This document shows, piece by piece, positions 50,940 to 60,589 of a DNA stretch of 64,000 nt. The DNA comes from an uncultured Muribaculaceae bacterium (lineage in GTDB: Bacteria > Bacteroidota > Bacteroidia > Bacteroidales > Muribaculaceae), in the NCBI GenBank assembly GCA_910578095.1, contig CAJTOZ010000010.1, positions 1 through 64,000 on the forward strand, in the 5' to 3' direction. A program made the position numbers and the translations under genes. Position 1 is the first letter of the stretch, and every line of letters begins with the position of its first letter. Below the pieces are notes generated by a model that made no database searches, had not been told where the DNA came from, and saw nothing but the letters and a program-made list of their open reading frames with translations.

Positions 50940-51854
50940 TTACTTGCCGGATATGCGCTCTATCAATTCGTCGGCGGCAATGAATTCCATTTTGGAGAAC
51001 GCGAAGAGCTTTTTGCCTAAATCCTTGAGAGATGCTCCTACGTGATAGACACTGTCGTCTATGATGAGAAAGCGGTCGTGCGCCTTTCGGTAGTTTTTGA
51101 TTTCGATGGGCGGGTATTGGGAATTGTGTCGTTCAAGATCCTGACGCAAGGTTCGGTTGATGCAGGATGTGAATATGGTGGCTTCAACGCCGGCTGTTCT
51201 TTTGTCGAGCTGACGGAACACGGTATCATCGATGTAGTTGTCCACCACAATAATCCTTCGCTTGGCGCTGCGAACCAAATCGCATACCAGTGTATAGGCA
51301 TCGAATATCTGTCCGTCGAAAAATATGCCTTCCCGAGGTGGCAGAGAGGCGCGGACGAAAAAATCAACCTTATCTGACAGTTCGTCAAGCCGTTGGTCGT
51401 ATTCGGCAAACCGGTGGTCGATGCGGGACTCCACAAGAAGGAGCCGCTGATTCACGCTGTAGCCGCGGAGTAAGTGGCTTTTCAACACCTTGTTTGCCCA
51501 TCGGCGGAATTGAATTCCTCGCTTGGTGTTGACACGATAACCCACAGAGATTATGACATCCAAATTGAAATACTCCAAATTTCGGTTGACCGGACGGCCG
51601 CCTTCTGTGCGAATTGTTCGGAATTTCCGAACAGTTGATTCCCGTTCTAATTCTTTGGAATTAAAAATGTTTTTTAGGTGTTCGCTGATGTTGGCTTTGC
51701 TTGATGCAAACAACTCAACAATCTGAGCTTGCGTCAGCCACACAGTGTCTTCTGCTACCCTAACATCAAGCGATGTGGTGGAATCCGGCTGGTAAAGTAT
51801 TATCTCATTGTCTTGAAGCGATTCTGCAGGAGGAGTCGGGAAATTCTCTTTCAT
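50940..51854 (-). CDS. RhuM-family protein with PLD-like C-terminus
   Basis: A 304-residue cytoplasmic protein. The N-terminal part (about 15-150) matches the RhuM family: EIILYQPD, WLTQAQIVELF, NISEHLKNIF, GYRVNTKRGIQFRRWA. A coiled linker leads to a C-terminal region (about 180-304) with IIVVDNYIDDTVF and HDRFLIIDDSVYHVGAS. The latter resembles one half of a phospholipase-D/nuclease fold, with His and Asp but Arg in place of the usual Lys. RhuM-like proteins occur in mobile and defence-linked contexts. Composition is AT-richer than the flanks. A -7 box abuts the start. Confidence 0.8.
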   Translation of the reverse strand: MKENFPTPPAESLQDNEIILYQPDSTTSLDVRVAEDTVWLTQAQIVELFASSKANISEHLKNIFNSKELERESTVRKFRTIRTEGGRPVNRNLEYFNLDVIISVGYRVNTKRGIQFRRWANKVLKSHLLRGYSVNQRLLLVESRIDHRFAEYDQRLDELSDKVDFFVRASLPPREGIFFDGQIFDAYTLVCDLVRSAKRRIIVVDNYIDDTVFRQLDKRTAGVEATIFTSCINRTLRQDLERHNSQYPPIEIKNYRKAHDRFLIIDDSVYHVGASLKDLGKKLFAFSKMEFIAADELIERISGK

Positions 51855-51858
51855 ATCG

Positions 51859-51866
51859 CAAAATTA
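51859..51866 (-). promoter_or_regulatory. -7 promoter box for rhuM
   Basis: The minus strand reads TAATTTTG, ending four bases before the ATG at 51854. The message would start at or next to the start codon. No clear -33 element is visible. Confidence 0.45.
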
Positions 51867-51952
51867 TAGAAATAACTTTAATAAACTGTACGAATATTGT
51901 TTTTTTCTTTGAATGAGAGTGTTGTGCTGTCGGCTGCCTGCGGGTGGGTATA

Positions 51953-51987
51953 AAAAATCGCCCCTGCCGTGGTGGCAGAGGCGATTT
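51953..51987 (-). terminator. Intrinsic terminator after gapA
   Basis: AAAATCGCC-CTGCC and GGCAG-GGCGATTTT pair around a short loop. Six Ts follow on the minus strand, 26 bases beyond the gapA stop. Confidence 0.8.
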
Positions 51988-52013
51988 TGTGGGTTATCGC
52001 TTACGCGGGCTTA

Positions 52014-53021
52014 TTAGCCGTTGTATTTTTTCATTACAGCGATGAGGTCGAGCACCTTGTTGGAGTAGCCGATTTCGTTGTCGTACCAGCTTACAACCTT
52101 AACGAAGGTGTCGGTGAGGGCGATACCGGCCTTGGCGTCGAAGATGGAGGTGCGGGTGTCGCCGAGGAAGTCGCTGCTGACAACTGCGTCTTCGGTGTAG
52201 CCGAGGATACCCTTGAGTTCGCCTTCGCTGGCTTCCTTCATGGCAGCGCAGATTTCAGCGTAGGTAGCGGGCTTGGCGAGGTTGACGGTGAGGTCGACAA
52301 CGCTGACGTCGAGGGTGGGGACACGCATCGACATGCCGGTGAGCTTGCCGTTGAGTTCGGGGATCACTTTGCCTACAGCCTTGGCAGCGCCGGTGCTGGA
52401 GGGGATGATGTTGCCGCTGGCAGCACGGCCGCCGCGCCAGTCCTTCATGGAGGGACCGTCGACGGTCTTCTGGGTAGCGGTGGTGGAGTGTACGGTGGTC
52501 ATGAGACCGTCGGTGATGCCCCATTTGTCGTTGAGGACCTTGGCGATGGGAGCAAGGCAGTTGGTGGTGCAGGAAGCGTTGGAAACGAACTTCTGGCCGG
52601 CGTAGGTCTTGTCGTTAACGCCTACTACGAACATGGGGGTGGCGTCCTTGGAGGGAGCGCTCATAACCACGTACTTGGCACCGGCTTCGATGTGAGCCTG
52701 AGCCTTTTCTTCGGTGAGGAAGAGACCGGTGGACTCAACAACGTATTCGGCTTCAACAGCGCCCCAGTTGATTTCTTTCGGGTCGCGGCATGCGGTCACG
52801 CGGATGTGCTTGCCGTTGACGATGAGTTCGCTCTTTTCGAGGTCGTAGTCTACGGTGCCGTCGAACTGGCCGTGCATGGTGTCGTACTTGAGCATGTAGG
52901 CCATGTAGTCAACGGGAAGAAGGTCGTTGATAGCAACTACTTCGATGTCGTCGCGCTTGGTGGAAGCACGGAAAACGAAGCGACCGATACGGCCGAAGCC
53001 GTTAATACCGATTTTAGTCAT
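52014..53021 (-). CDS. gapA: Glyceraldehyde-3-phosphate dehydrogenase
   Basis: A 335-residue glycolytic enzyme that oxidises glyceraldehyde-3-phosphate with NAD and phosphate. The NAD-binding start is INGFGRIGRFVFRA (residues about 5-18), the catalytic Cys is in SNASCTTNCLAP (near 153-160), and the C-terminal WYDNEIGYSNKVLDL is intact. It is a single-gene unit with its own terminator. The 335-base gap to the TonB receptor holds divergent promoters for both. Confidence 0.97.
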   Translation of the reverse strand: MTKIGINGFGRIGRFVFRASTKRDDIEVVAINDLLPVDYMAYMLKYDTMHGQFDGTVDYDLEKSELIVNGKHIRVTACRDPKEINWGAVEAEYVVESTGLFLTEEKAQAHIEAGAKYVVMSAPSKDATPMFVVGVNDKTYAGQKFVSNASCTTNCLAPIAKVLNDKWGITDGLMTTVHSTTATQKTVDGPSMKDWRGGRAASGNIIPSSTGAAKAVGKVIPELNGKLTGMSMRVPTLDVSVVDLTVNLAKPATYAEICAAMKEASEGELKGILGYTEDAVVSSDFLGDTRTSIFDAKAGIALTDTFVKVVSWYDNEIGYSNKVLDLIAVMKKYNG

Positions 53022-53107
53022 AATTGTTGTTGGATATAAACTATTGGGTTATGGTTGTTTGCGTGTAGTGCCGCGGCCTTTTGGGACGTTGGCGCCTTTA
53101 GGCGCAG

Positions 53108-53115
53108 CAAAATTA
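53108..53115 (-). promoter_or_regulatory. -7 promoter box for gapA
   Basis: The minus strand reads TAATTTTG, 86 bases before the gapA start codon. No good -33 TTTG lies at the standard spacing. The gap between it and 53314 is AT-rich and otherwise featureless. Confidence 0.45.
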
Positions 53116-53314
53116 CGGAATTTTTTCGACAATCGGATGTCTTTGCAGTAAAAAACGCTATTTTTTTAGTTCTTATAACAATAAACGCCTCCATTTCCTG
53201 TGCATATCTCTATATATAATGTGTGCGCAGGGCGGCATTGCGTTAAACAAATAGCAACAAAATTTTGTCACACAATCGTAACAACTGTTTTAGTATTATT
53301 AACAAAATTTATCC

Positions 53315-53322
53315 TACCTTTG
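53315..53322 (+). promoter_or_regulatory. -7 promoter box for the TonB receptor
   Basis: TACCTTTG matches the consensus, 34 bases before the ATG at 53357. A TTTT at 53288-53291 is a weak -33 candidate. Confidence 0.5.
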
Positions 53323-53356
53323 CGACGTCCAATAATTACTAATTTCTAACAACGCT

Positions 53357-56300
53357 ATGTTACTACGTTTTAGGCAGACGACCATCGGAGCGCTCGCGGC
53401 TCTTATGTTCGTCTTTTTTGCTATCCCCGCGAGTGCACAGGTAACGACGGCTTCTCTGGCCGGTCTCATCACTGAAGACAATGTGGAGCCCATAATCGGC
53501 GCTTCTGTCGTTGCCACTCACGAACCCTCCGGCACGCGCTACAGCGCCGTCTCAAATGCCGACGGACGCTACAGCATACAGGGTATGCGCGTCGGCGGCC
53601 CCTACACGGTGCGAGTGTCCTACGTCGGCATGCAGCCCGTGGCTTTCGAAGGCATCACGCTGCAGCTGGGTGAAATCGAGGAATTGAATGTATATTTGAC
53701 GCCGGGTTCGACAGAGCTCGGCGAACTTATTGTTAAGGGCCGCGCCAGCAAGTTCTCGGCAGAGAAAACAGGTGCCACCACCAATATCTCGCAGGCGCAG
53801 ATTCTCGCCACTCCCACTGTCAACCGCAGCATCAGCGACCTCGCGCGCCTCTCGCCCTATGCCAACGGCATGAGCTTCGCCGGCGGCGACGGACGCTCCA
53901 CCAACTTCACCATCGACGGTGCCAACTTCAACAACAACTTCGGCCTCTCCGAAACTCTCCCCGGCGGTGGCAACCCCATCTCCACCGACGCTATCGAGGA
54001 AATGCAGGTGGTGGTAGCTCCCTTCGACGTGCGCCAGACCAACTTCATCGGCGGCGGCGTTAACGCCATCACCAAGTCCGGTACAAACGACTTCAAAGGC
54101 AGCGCCTACGTGTACTATACCAACCAGGACCTCCGCGGCAACCGCATCAACGGTCAGGACCTCGGCGGACGTGCCGATGAGAGCAAGACCATCTACGGCT
54201 TCACCCTCGGCGGCCCGATCGTAAAGAACAAACTCTTCTTCTTCGCCAACTACGAGCACGAGTCTGAGCCCTTCGAGGTAATTAAGTATCGCGCGCGTGA
54301 GGATGGACAGGCTGTCGACGGCATGACCTCGCGCACCCTCATCTCCGACATGCAGCGCGTGAGCGAATACGCAAGCAAAAAGTATGGCTACAACACCGGC
54401 AGCTACGACAACTTCCCCGGCGACGCCTCCAACAACAAGTTCCTCGTGCGACTGGACTGGAACATCAACGACTTCCATAAACTGAGCCTCCGTTTCAACC
54501 ACACCAAGAACACAACCTGGAACGCTCCCAACGGCAACTCCGTAGACGTGCAGCCCCGCCTGAACGGCACCTACCGCGTAGGTCCCCAGTCCATGGCCTT
54601 CGCCAACTCCATGTACTCCATGGAAAACAAGGTGACATCCTGGGCTCTTGACTTCAACAGCCGCTTCACCGACAACCTCAGCAACCAGCTGCTCTTCACC
54701 TATACCGACATCGAAGACATGCGCGGCTCCAACTCCAGCCCCTTCCCCTTCATCGACATTCTCGATGGCTACGACGCAAGCGGCAACCAGATCTTCGAGC
54801 CCTACATGAGCCTCGGCTATGAGCTCTTCACCTGGAACAACGGTGTCAAGAACAAAATCTACAATGTCACCGACAACGTGAGCTGGACCCTCGGCAGCCA
54901 CCGTCTCATGGGTGGTGTCAGCTTCGAGCACCAGTTTGCCAACAACGCCTACATGCGCAACGGCACAGGCTACTACCGCTATGCTTCCGTAGATGATTTC
55001 CTCAACGACGCCGCCCCCATCGGCTTCGCCCTCACCTACGGCTGGAACGGCGAGAAGAACCCCAACGCTCAGGTGACATTCAACCAGCTCGGTATCTATC
55101 TGCAGGACGAATGGAACATCAACAAGAACTTCAAACTCACCTATGGCGTGCGCCTCGACGAGCTGATGTTCGACAACTCCGATCTCGCCCGCAACAAAGC
55201 TATCTACGACCTTGACTTCGGCGGTCAGCATGTCGACACCGGCAAGTGGCCTGCCAACCGCATGCAGGTATCGCCCCGTGTAGGCTTCAACTGGGATGTG
55301 CTCGGCAACAAGGCTCTGCGTGTGCGCGGCGGCACAGGTATCTTCACCGGCCGTCTGCCCCTGGTGTTCTTCACCAACATGCCCACCAACGCAGGTATGG
55401 TACAGAACTCCGTGAACTACAGCGCCTACGACAAAAACGGCAACATCGATGCCGCAGGTGTGGAATTCCTCAAGCAGTTCGCCGGCAAAGGCATGATCAC
55501 CAACGTCGACGATATGGTGTCGCAGCTCGGCTTCCCGACGCAGCTCGCCGAGGAGAAGCACGTGGCCGGCAGCAAGATCAGCGGTGTGGTCGACGACTTC
55601 AAGATGCCCCAGGTGTGGAAATCCAGCATCGCCGTTGACTGGCAGGTGCCTGTGAAGTTCCCCTTCACCCTTACCGGCGAATTCATGTACACCAAAAACA
55701 TCAACGCCGTCACCCTCAACAACATCAATATCATCGATCCCTCCAAGTGGGATGGTGGTGAGGCTGCCAACCGCTTCGCCGGTCCCGACAACCGTCTCAA
55801 ATACCCCTCCACTTTCAACTACGTGAAAGGCAAGAACGCCGTGATGCTCGACAACACCAGCAAGGGCTACGGCTACACCTTCAACCTCACCGCCAACCTC
55901 CAGCCCGTGGAGATGCTCAACCTCATGATGGCCTACACCCACACCGAGAGCAAGGAAGTGAGCGGCATGCCCGGCAACGACCCCGTGTCCACATGGCAGG
56001 GCCTCATCACCATCGACGGTCCTAACTTCGGCACCGTGCAGCGCTCGCGCTACGTCATCCCCGACCGTCTCATCGGCAGCGCCACCTGGACCATCCCCTT
56101 CACCTACAAGGGTCTGGCACGCAACACCAACCTCAGCCTCTTCTACACCGGCTACAGCGCCACCGGCAACAGCTTCTGCTATACCAACGACATGAACGGC
56201 GACGGTATCAACAACGACCTGATGTATATCCCCGCCAAGGGTGAGAACCTCAACTTCGTCAACCCCGACGACGCTATCGCCTTCGAAGCCTTCATGAACC

Positions 56301-56683
56301 AGGACAAGTATCTCAGCAGCCACCGCGGCCAGTATGCCGAGGCCTACGCCGCACGCGCTCCCTGGGTGCACCAGTTCGACCTCCGCATCATGGAAGAATT
56401 CGAGTTCCGCATCGGCAAGACCAAGCATGCCATCCAGCTCAGCTTCGATATCATGAACTTCGGCAACCTGCTCAACAGCAGCTGGGGCGTGCAGAAAATC
56501 GCCACCCAGGCCAGCAACGGATGCCGTGTGCTCAAGTATGAGGGTGTGAACGCCGCAGGCCAGCCCACATACTCCATGCAGAAAAACGCCAATGGCGAAT
56601 ACTACTCGCAGACCTACGACTACAGCTTCAACAACAGCCAGTGCTGGCAGATGCAGGTGGGCGTGAAGTACATCTTCAAGTAA
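53357..56683 (+). CDS. Oar-like TonB-dependent outer membrane receptor
   Basis: A 1108-residue outer-membrane protein. After a signal peptide (to about SAQ, residue 28) comes a carboxypeptidase-regulatory-like beta domain (about 32-115; GRYSIQGMRVGGPYTV). A plug (about 130-245; RSISDLARLSPYANGM, IDGANFNNNFG) and a 22-strand barrel follow, ending in WQMQVGVKYIFK. The N-terminal layout matches the Oar family of myxobacterial and Bacteroidota proteins rather than SusC, and no SusD partner lies beside it. The transported substrate is unknown. It is transcribed alone with a terminator after it. Confidence 0.9.
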   Translation: MLLRFRQTTIGALAALMFVFFAIPASAQVTTASLAGLITEDNVEPIIGASVVATHEPSGTRYSAVSNADGRYSIQGMRVGGPYTVRVSYVGMQPVAFEGITLQLGEIEELNVYLTPGSTELGELIVKGRASKFSAEKTGATTNISQAQILATPTVNRSISDLARLSPYANGMSFAGGDGRSTNFTIDGANFNNNFGLSETLPGGGNPISTDAIEEMQVVVAPFDVRQTNFIGGGVNAITKSGTNDFKGSAYVYYTNQDLRGNRINGQDLGGRADESKTIYGFTLGGPIVKNKLFFFANYEHESEPFEVIKYRAREDGQAVDGMTSRTLISDMQRVSEYASKKYGYNTGSYDNFPGDASNNKFLVRLDWNINDFHKLSLRFNHTKNTTWNAPNGNSVDVQPRLNGTYRVGPQSMAFANSMYSMENKVTSWALDFNSRFTDNLSNQLLFTYTDIEDMRGSNSSPFPFIDILDGYDASGNQIFEPYMSLGYELFTWNNGVKNKIYNVTDNVSWTLGSHRLMGGVSFEHQFANNAYMRNGTGYYRYASVDDFLNDAAPIGFALTYGWNGEKNPNAQVTFNQLGIYLQDEWNINKNFKLTYGVRLDELMFDNSDLARNKAIYDLDFGGQHVDTGKWPANRMQVSPRVGFNWDVLGNKALRVRGGTGIFTGRLPLVFFTNMPTNAGMVQNSVNYSAYDKNGNIDAAGVEFLKQFAGKGMITNVDDMVSQLGFPTQLAEEKHVAGSKISGVVDDFKMPQVWKSSIAVDWQVPVKFPFTLTGEFMYTKNINAVTLNNINIIDPSKWDGGEAANRFAGPDNRLKYPSTFNYVKGKNAVMLDNTSKGYGYTFNLTANLQPVEMLNLMMAYTHTESKEVSGMPGNDPVSTWQGLITIDGPNFGTVQRSRYVIPDRLIGSATWTIPFTYKGLARNTNLSLFYTGYSATGNSFCYTNDMNGDGINNDLMYIPAKGENLNFVNPDDAIAFEAFMNQDKYLSSHRGQYAEAYAARAPWVHQFDLRIMEEFEFRIGKTKHAIQLSFDIMNFGNLLNSSWGVQKIATQASNGCRVLKYEGVNAAGQPTYSMQKNANGEYYSQTYDYSFNNSQCWQMQVGVKYIFK

Positions 56684-56708
56684 TCCCAGCTTAATAGCAA
56701 TCATCATT

Positions 56709-56747
56709 AAAAATCGGCGTTCCGCAGTACGGGGCGCCGATTTTTTA
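56709..56747 (+). terminator. Intrinsic terminator after the TonB receptor
   Basis: AAATCGGCG and CGCCGATTT pair around a loop and are followed by six Ts, 26 bases after the stop codon. Confidence 0.85.
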
Positions 56748-56811
56748 TAATTTTTTTGAACAGCCTCTGAAAAAACATGGATTTTTTTGGCTAAAAAGCA
56801 TTAACTTTGCA

Positions 56812-56819
56812 GAGCAGGG
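56812..56819 (+). promoter_or_regulatory. -7 promoter box for the FHS transporter
   Basis: TAACTTTG matches the consensus; TTTG at 56786-56789 is 22 bases upstream and may be the -33 element. The leader to the ATG at 56882 is about 56 bases. Confidence 0.55.
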
Positions 56820-56881
56820 TGCAGTGTGTCCTGTCCTGAACGATAATTCCTAACCTTTAATACCACTTTTTCAGCACTACA

Positions 56882-58234
56882 ATGGCTACAAAACAGCAAC
56901 AGAAGGGAAATCTCATCGCCATTATCGCGATGTTCTTCCTCTTCGCCATGATCTCGTTCGTTACCAACCTTGCCGCCCCTATCGGCACAATCTGGAAAAA
57001 TAACTACGAATGGAGCGGAATGCTCGGCAACCTCATGAACTTCCTCGCCTATCTGTTCATGGGCATTCCCGCCGGCAATCTCCTCGTGAAAATCGGTTAC
57101 AAAAAGACCGCCCTCTGGGCTATGGTCATCGGTATCGCCGGTCTGGCGCTGCAATACCTCTCGAGCATTGTAGGCGCTGAGACAGCCGTGTTTAATGTCG
57201 GCGCCGATGCTGTCACGCTCAACTTCATCATCTACCTGCTCGGCGCATTTGTCTGTGGCTTCTGCGTGTGCATGCTCAACACCGTTGTGAATCCCATGCT
57301 CAACCTCCTCGGCGGCGGTGGCAACAAGGGCAACCAGCTCATCCAGACCGGTGGCGCCCTCAACTCGCTCAGCGGCACCATGACCCCCCTCTTCGTAGGA
57401 TCGCTCATCGGCATGGTCACGGCCCAGACCTCCATGTCCGACGTCGCTCCCCTGCTCTGGATCGCCATGGGTGTGTTTGCCTTCGCGTTCATCGTGCTCA
57501 GCTTCGTTGTCATCCCCGAGCCCCACATGAACAAAGGCGGCAAGAAAGTGAAATATTCCCACAGCCCCTGGAACTTCCGCCACACCGTGCTCGGCGTGAT
57601 AGGCATATTCTTCTATGTGGGCATTGAAATCGGCATCCCCGGTATGCTCAACTTCTACCTTGCCGACAGCAGCGCAAGCGGCATCATGGTCAACGCATCC
57701 GCCGTGGCCGGCGCCGTCGTGGCCATCTACTGGCTGCTCATGCTCGTGGGTCGTCTGCTCTCCAGTGCTATCTCCGGTGCCGTGAGCAGCCGCGTGCAGC
57801 TCATCTTCGTGAGCGCTCTCGCCATCCTGCTTATTATAGCTGCCATATTCCTCCCCGACAGCATCCGCGTGTCGATGCCCGGCTACAGCGCCACCGATGG
57901 CTTCACCATGGCCGAGGTGCCCATGAAGGCACTCCTCTTCGTGCTCTGCGGCTTGTGCACCTCCGTGATGTGGGGCGGTATCTTCAATCTCGCCGTGGAG
58001 GGTCTCGGCAAGTACACAGCCCAGGCCAGCGGTATCTTCATGATGATGGTGGTAGGCGGCGGCGTCATGCCCGTGATTCAGAACGCCATCGCCAATGCTG
58101 CCGGTTACATGGCATCCTACTGGCTCGTTGTGGCTATGCTCGCCTATCTGCTCTTCTACGGCCTCGTAGGCAGCAAGAACGTCAACACCGACATCCCCGT
58201 GGAGGAAGACACCGTCGATCCCCTCAACCTCTAA
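56882..58234 (+). CDS. FHS-family sugar transporter (FucP/GluP-like MFS)
   Basis: A 450-residue inner-membrane protein with twelve predicted helices of the major facilitator superfamily. The first half contains NNYEWSGMLGNLMNFLAYLFMGIPAG and the helix-4-5 region NTVVNPMLNLLGGGGNKGNQLIQTGGALNSL, which is the FHS (fucose/glucose/galactose-H+ symporter) signature. A charged C-terminal tail ends the protein. The sugar cannot be read from sequence; the following transketolase gene suggests a pentose or hexose. It has its own promoter and is separated from transketolase by a hairpin. Confidence 0.87.
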   Translation: MATKQQQKGNLIAIIAMFFLFAMISFVTNLAAPIGTIWKNNYEWSGMLGNLMNFLAYLFMGIPAGNLLVKIGYKKTALWAMVIGIAGLALQYLSSIVGAETAVFNVGADAVTLNFIIYLLGAFVCGFCVCMLNTVVNPMLNLLGGGGNKGNQLIQTGGALNSLSGTMTPLFVGSLIGMVTAQTSMSDVAPLLWIAMGVFAFAFIVLSFVVIPEPHMNKGGKKVKYSHSPWNFRHTVLGVIGIFFYVGIEIGIPGMLNFYLADSSASGIMVNASAVAGAVVAIYWLLMLVGRLLSSAISGAVSSRVQLIFVSALAILLIIAAIFLPDSIRVSMPGYSATDGFTMAEVPMKALLFVLCGLCTSVMWGGIFNLAVEGLGKYTAQASGIFMMMVVGGGVMPVIQNAIANAAGYMASYWLVVAMLAYLLFYGLVGSKNVNTDIPVEEDTVDPLNL

Positions 58235-58249
58235 AACAAAAAGTACAAC

Positions 58250-58280
58250 AAAAGCGCCGGCCTGGTGAACAGCCGCACCG
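58250..58280 (+). terminator. Terminator-like hairpin before transketolase
   Basis: AAAAGCGCCGG and CCGGCGCTTTT pair around an 11-base-class loop and are followed by GTTAAAAATAA. It may separate the transporter and transketolase transcripts or allow read-through; no clear promoter follows it. Confidence 0.65.
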
Positions 58281-58342
58281 GCGCTTTTGTTAAAAATAAT
58301 GTATATTCCCCAACATTCATATATACACATATCCGCAATACA

Positions 58343-60397
58343 ATGGATAAGAATCTCATGACACGCGCGGCCGACAATGTCCGCATCCTCGCTGCCTCCA
58401 TGGTGGAGAAGGCCAAATCCGGTCATCCCGGGGGCGCAATGGGTGGCGCCGATTTCGCTGCCGTGCTGTATGCCAAGTACCTTGTTACGGATCCCGATGA
58501 TCCGAAGTGGCCCTTCCGCGACCGTTTCTTCCTTGATCCGGGCCACATGTCGCCTATGCTTTACGCTGTCCTTGCCCTCACCGGCAAGTTCACCCTTGAC
58601 GAACTCAAGCAATTCCGCCAGTGGGATAGCCCCACTCCCGGCCATCCCGAGGTGGACGTGATGCGCGGCATCGAAAATACATCCGGCCCGCTGGGCCAGG
58701 GCCACACCATGGCCGTGGGAGCAGCTATCGCCGAAGAATTCCTTAAAGCACGCTTCGGCGATGTGGTGGCCCACAAGACATACGCCTTCATCAGCGACGG
58801 CGGCGTGCAGGAGGAAATATCGCAGGGCGCAGGACGTATCGCCGGCTATCTGGGCCTGTCGGATCTTATCATGTTCTACGATAGCAACGGTGTGCAGCTC
58901 AGCACCATGGTGGACGCCGTGGACCGCGAGGATGTAGCCGCCAAATATCGTGCATGGGGCTGGAATGTGCTGGAAGTTGCCGGCAACGATCCCGTCGCTA
59001 TCAGCGATGCCCTCGATAAAGCCCATGCCGAGACGCAGCGTCCCACTCTTATCATCGGCCACACGTCGATGGGTAAAGGCGCTGTGACAGCCGATGGCTC
59101 CAACTTTGAAGGCCAGTGCAGCACCCACGGCCAGCCTCTCAGCAAGAGTGGCGCCGACTATGCCGCCACTATCGCCAATCTTGGCGGCAACCCCGAGGAA
59201 CCTTTTGAAATTTTTGCCGACGTGGCAGCGCTCTATGCCGAGCGTGCCGATGAGCTCCGCCGCCTTGTGGCCATACGCCGTCAGGACTATCAGGCCTGGA
59301 GCGCAGCCAATCCCATTCAGGCAGCCGAACTTGAAGGCTATCTGGCAGGCCGTCTCCCCGAAATCGACTACCGCGCCATCGCCCACAAGCCCGGCACCTC
59401 CACACGCCAGGCATCGGCCGATGTGCTCAGCGTTCTTGCCCAGGAAGTGCGCAACATGATAGTGGGTTCGGCCGACCTCGCCAACAGCGACAAGACCGAT
59501 GGCTTCCTCAAAAAGACCCGCGCCCTCACCCGCGGCGACTTCGGCGGCGCATTCCTGCAGGCCGGCGTGGCAGAACTCACCCTCGCCTGTATCATGAACG
59601 GCATAGCCCTGCATGGCGGCCTTGAGGAGGCCTGCGGCACATTCTTCGTGTTCAGCGACTATATGAAGCCCGCCGTACGCCTGGCCGCGCTCATGGAGCT
59701 CCCCGTCAAATATATCTGGACGCACGACGCATTCCGCGTGGGCGAGGACGGTCCCACCCACGAACCCGTGGAGCAGGAAGCCCAGATCCGTCTCATGGAG
59801 CAGATACGCAACTTCAGCGGCAAGCCCTCGCTTCTCGCTCTGCGTCCTGCCGATGCCGCCGAGACAAGCGTGGCATGGAAGATGGCTATGGACAATCACG
59901 ACACCCCCACCGCTCTCATACTCTCGCGCCAGGATATCCCCGACCTGCCCGCGCCTGAAGGCATGGACCGCTACACTGCCGCGCTCGGCGCGCTCAAGGG
60001 CGGATACACCGTGATCAAGACCGACAAACCCGACGTGGTTCTCGTGGCCAACGGTTCCGAGGTGAGCCTTCTCTGCGAGGTGGCTGTGCTGCTCGAAGCC
60101 GCCGGCGTGCGCGCCGATGTCGTGTCGATGCCCAGCGTAGGCCTCTTCAACATCCAGCCCGAGGCCTATCGTGCCGAGGTGCTGCCCGCAGGCGTGCCCC
60201 AGTTCGGCCTCACAGCCGGCCTGCCCGTGTCGCTGCGCATGATCGAAGGCTTCAACGGCAAGGTGTTCGGCCTCGAACGCTTCGGAGCCTCCGCCCCCTA
60301 CAAGGTGCTCGACGAGAAGTTCGGCTTCACCGCCCACAATATCCTTGCATGCGTGTGCGAGTACATCGGACGCGACATCATCGATCTTCCCCGCTGA
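58343..60397 (+). CDS. tkt: Transketolase
   Basis: A 684-residue thiamine-diphosphate enzyme of the non-oxidative pentose phosphate pathway. The start is the ATG at 58343, which fits the usual N-terminus (MDKNLMTRAADNVRILAASMVEKAKSGHPGG); the longer frame upstream overlaps a terminator. Cofactor and active-site segments include GSGHPGG near residue 27, the GDG-type motif FISDGGVQEEISQGAGRIAG near 145-165, and YIWTHDAFRVGEDGPTHEPVEQ near 455-477. It is complete. Confidence 0.96.
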   Translation: MDKNLMTRAADNVRILAASMVEKAKSGHPGGAMGGADFAAVLYAKYLVTDPDDPKWPFRDRFFLDPGHMSPMLYAVLALTGKFTLDELKQFRQWDSPTPGHPEVDVMRGIENTSGPLGQGHTMAVGAAIAEEFLKARFGDVVAHKTYAFISDGGVQEEISQGAGRIAGYLGLSDLIMFYDSNGVQLSTMVDAVDREDVAAKYRAWGWNVLEVAGNDPVAISDALDKAHAETQRPTLIIGHTSMGKGAVTADGSNFEGQCSTHGQPLSKSGADYAATIANLGGNPEEPFEIFADVAALYAERADELRRLVAIRRQDYQAWSAANPIQAAELEGYLAGRLPEIDYRAIAHKPGTSTRQASADVLSVLAQEVRNMIVGSADLANSDKTDGFLKKTRALTRGDFGGAFLQAGVAELTLACIMNGIALHGGLEEACGTFFVFSDYMKPAVRLAALMELPVKYIWTHDAFRVGEDGPTHEPVEQEAQIRLMEQIRNFSGKPSLLALRPADAAETSVAWKMAMDNHDTPTALILSRQDIPDLPAPEGMDRYTAALGALKGGYTVIKTDKPDVVLVANGSEVSLLCEVAVLLEAAGVRADVVSMPSVGLFNIQPEAYRAEVLPAGVPQFGLTAGLPVSLRMIEGFNGKVFGLERFGASAPYKVLDEKFGFTAHNILACVCEYIGRDIIDLPR

Positions 60398-60438
60398 TTT
60401 TTACGGTGCCGGTCAAAGTACGGGCCGGCACCGTAAAA
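60398..60438 (+). terminator. Intrinsic terminator after transketolase
   Basis: TTTTTACGGTGCCGG and CCGGCACCGTAAAAA pair around a short loop directly after the stop codon. Confidence 0.75.
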
Positions 60439-60524
60439 ACCGTAAAAAGTGATATAATTGGCGAAAAAATGGCGCCAAATTAGTTTTTTTTCACATAAAC
60501 CCCATCCGTTTAAAAAAAAATTGC

Positions 60525-60532
60525 TAATTTAG
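60525..60532 (+). promoter_or_regulatory. Probable -7 box for the OmpA gene
   Basis: TAATTTAG matches the consensus except for one base, in an AT-rich region 57 bases before the ATG at 60590. The leader would be about 52 bases. Confidence 0.4.
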
Positions 60533-60589
60533 CGGCCGATTATAGAGGATAAAACGCACATTCAACTACACACTAATATTAGTTTATTT

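Noticed and set aside
53357..56683. SusC-type receptor
   Set aside because: The N-terminal and plug features are Oar-like and no SusD gene is next to it.
53552..56707. Antisense reading frame of 1051 codons opposite the TonB receptor
   Set aside because: Long open antisense frames are common in GC-rich genes. The product is a low-complexity His/Val/Glu-rich sequence with no domain, and the plus-strand gene is a clear receptor.
56801..60337. Antisense frame of 1178 codons opposite the transporter and transketolase
   Set aside because: It spans two unrelated, well-supported genes and their terminator, and its composition is a mirror of their codon usage.
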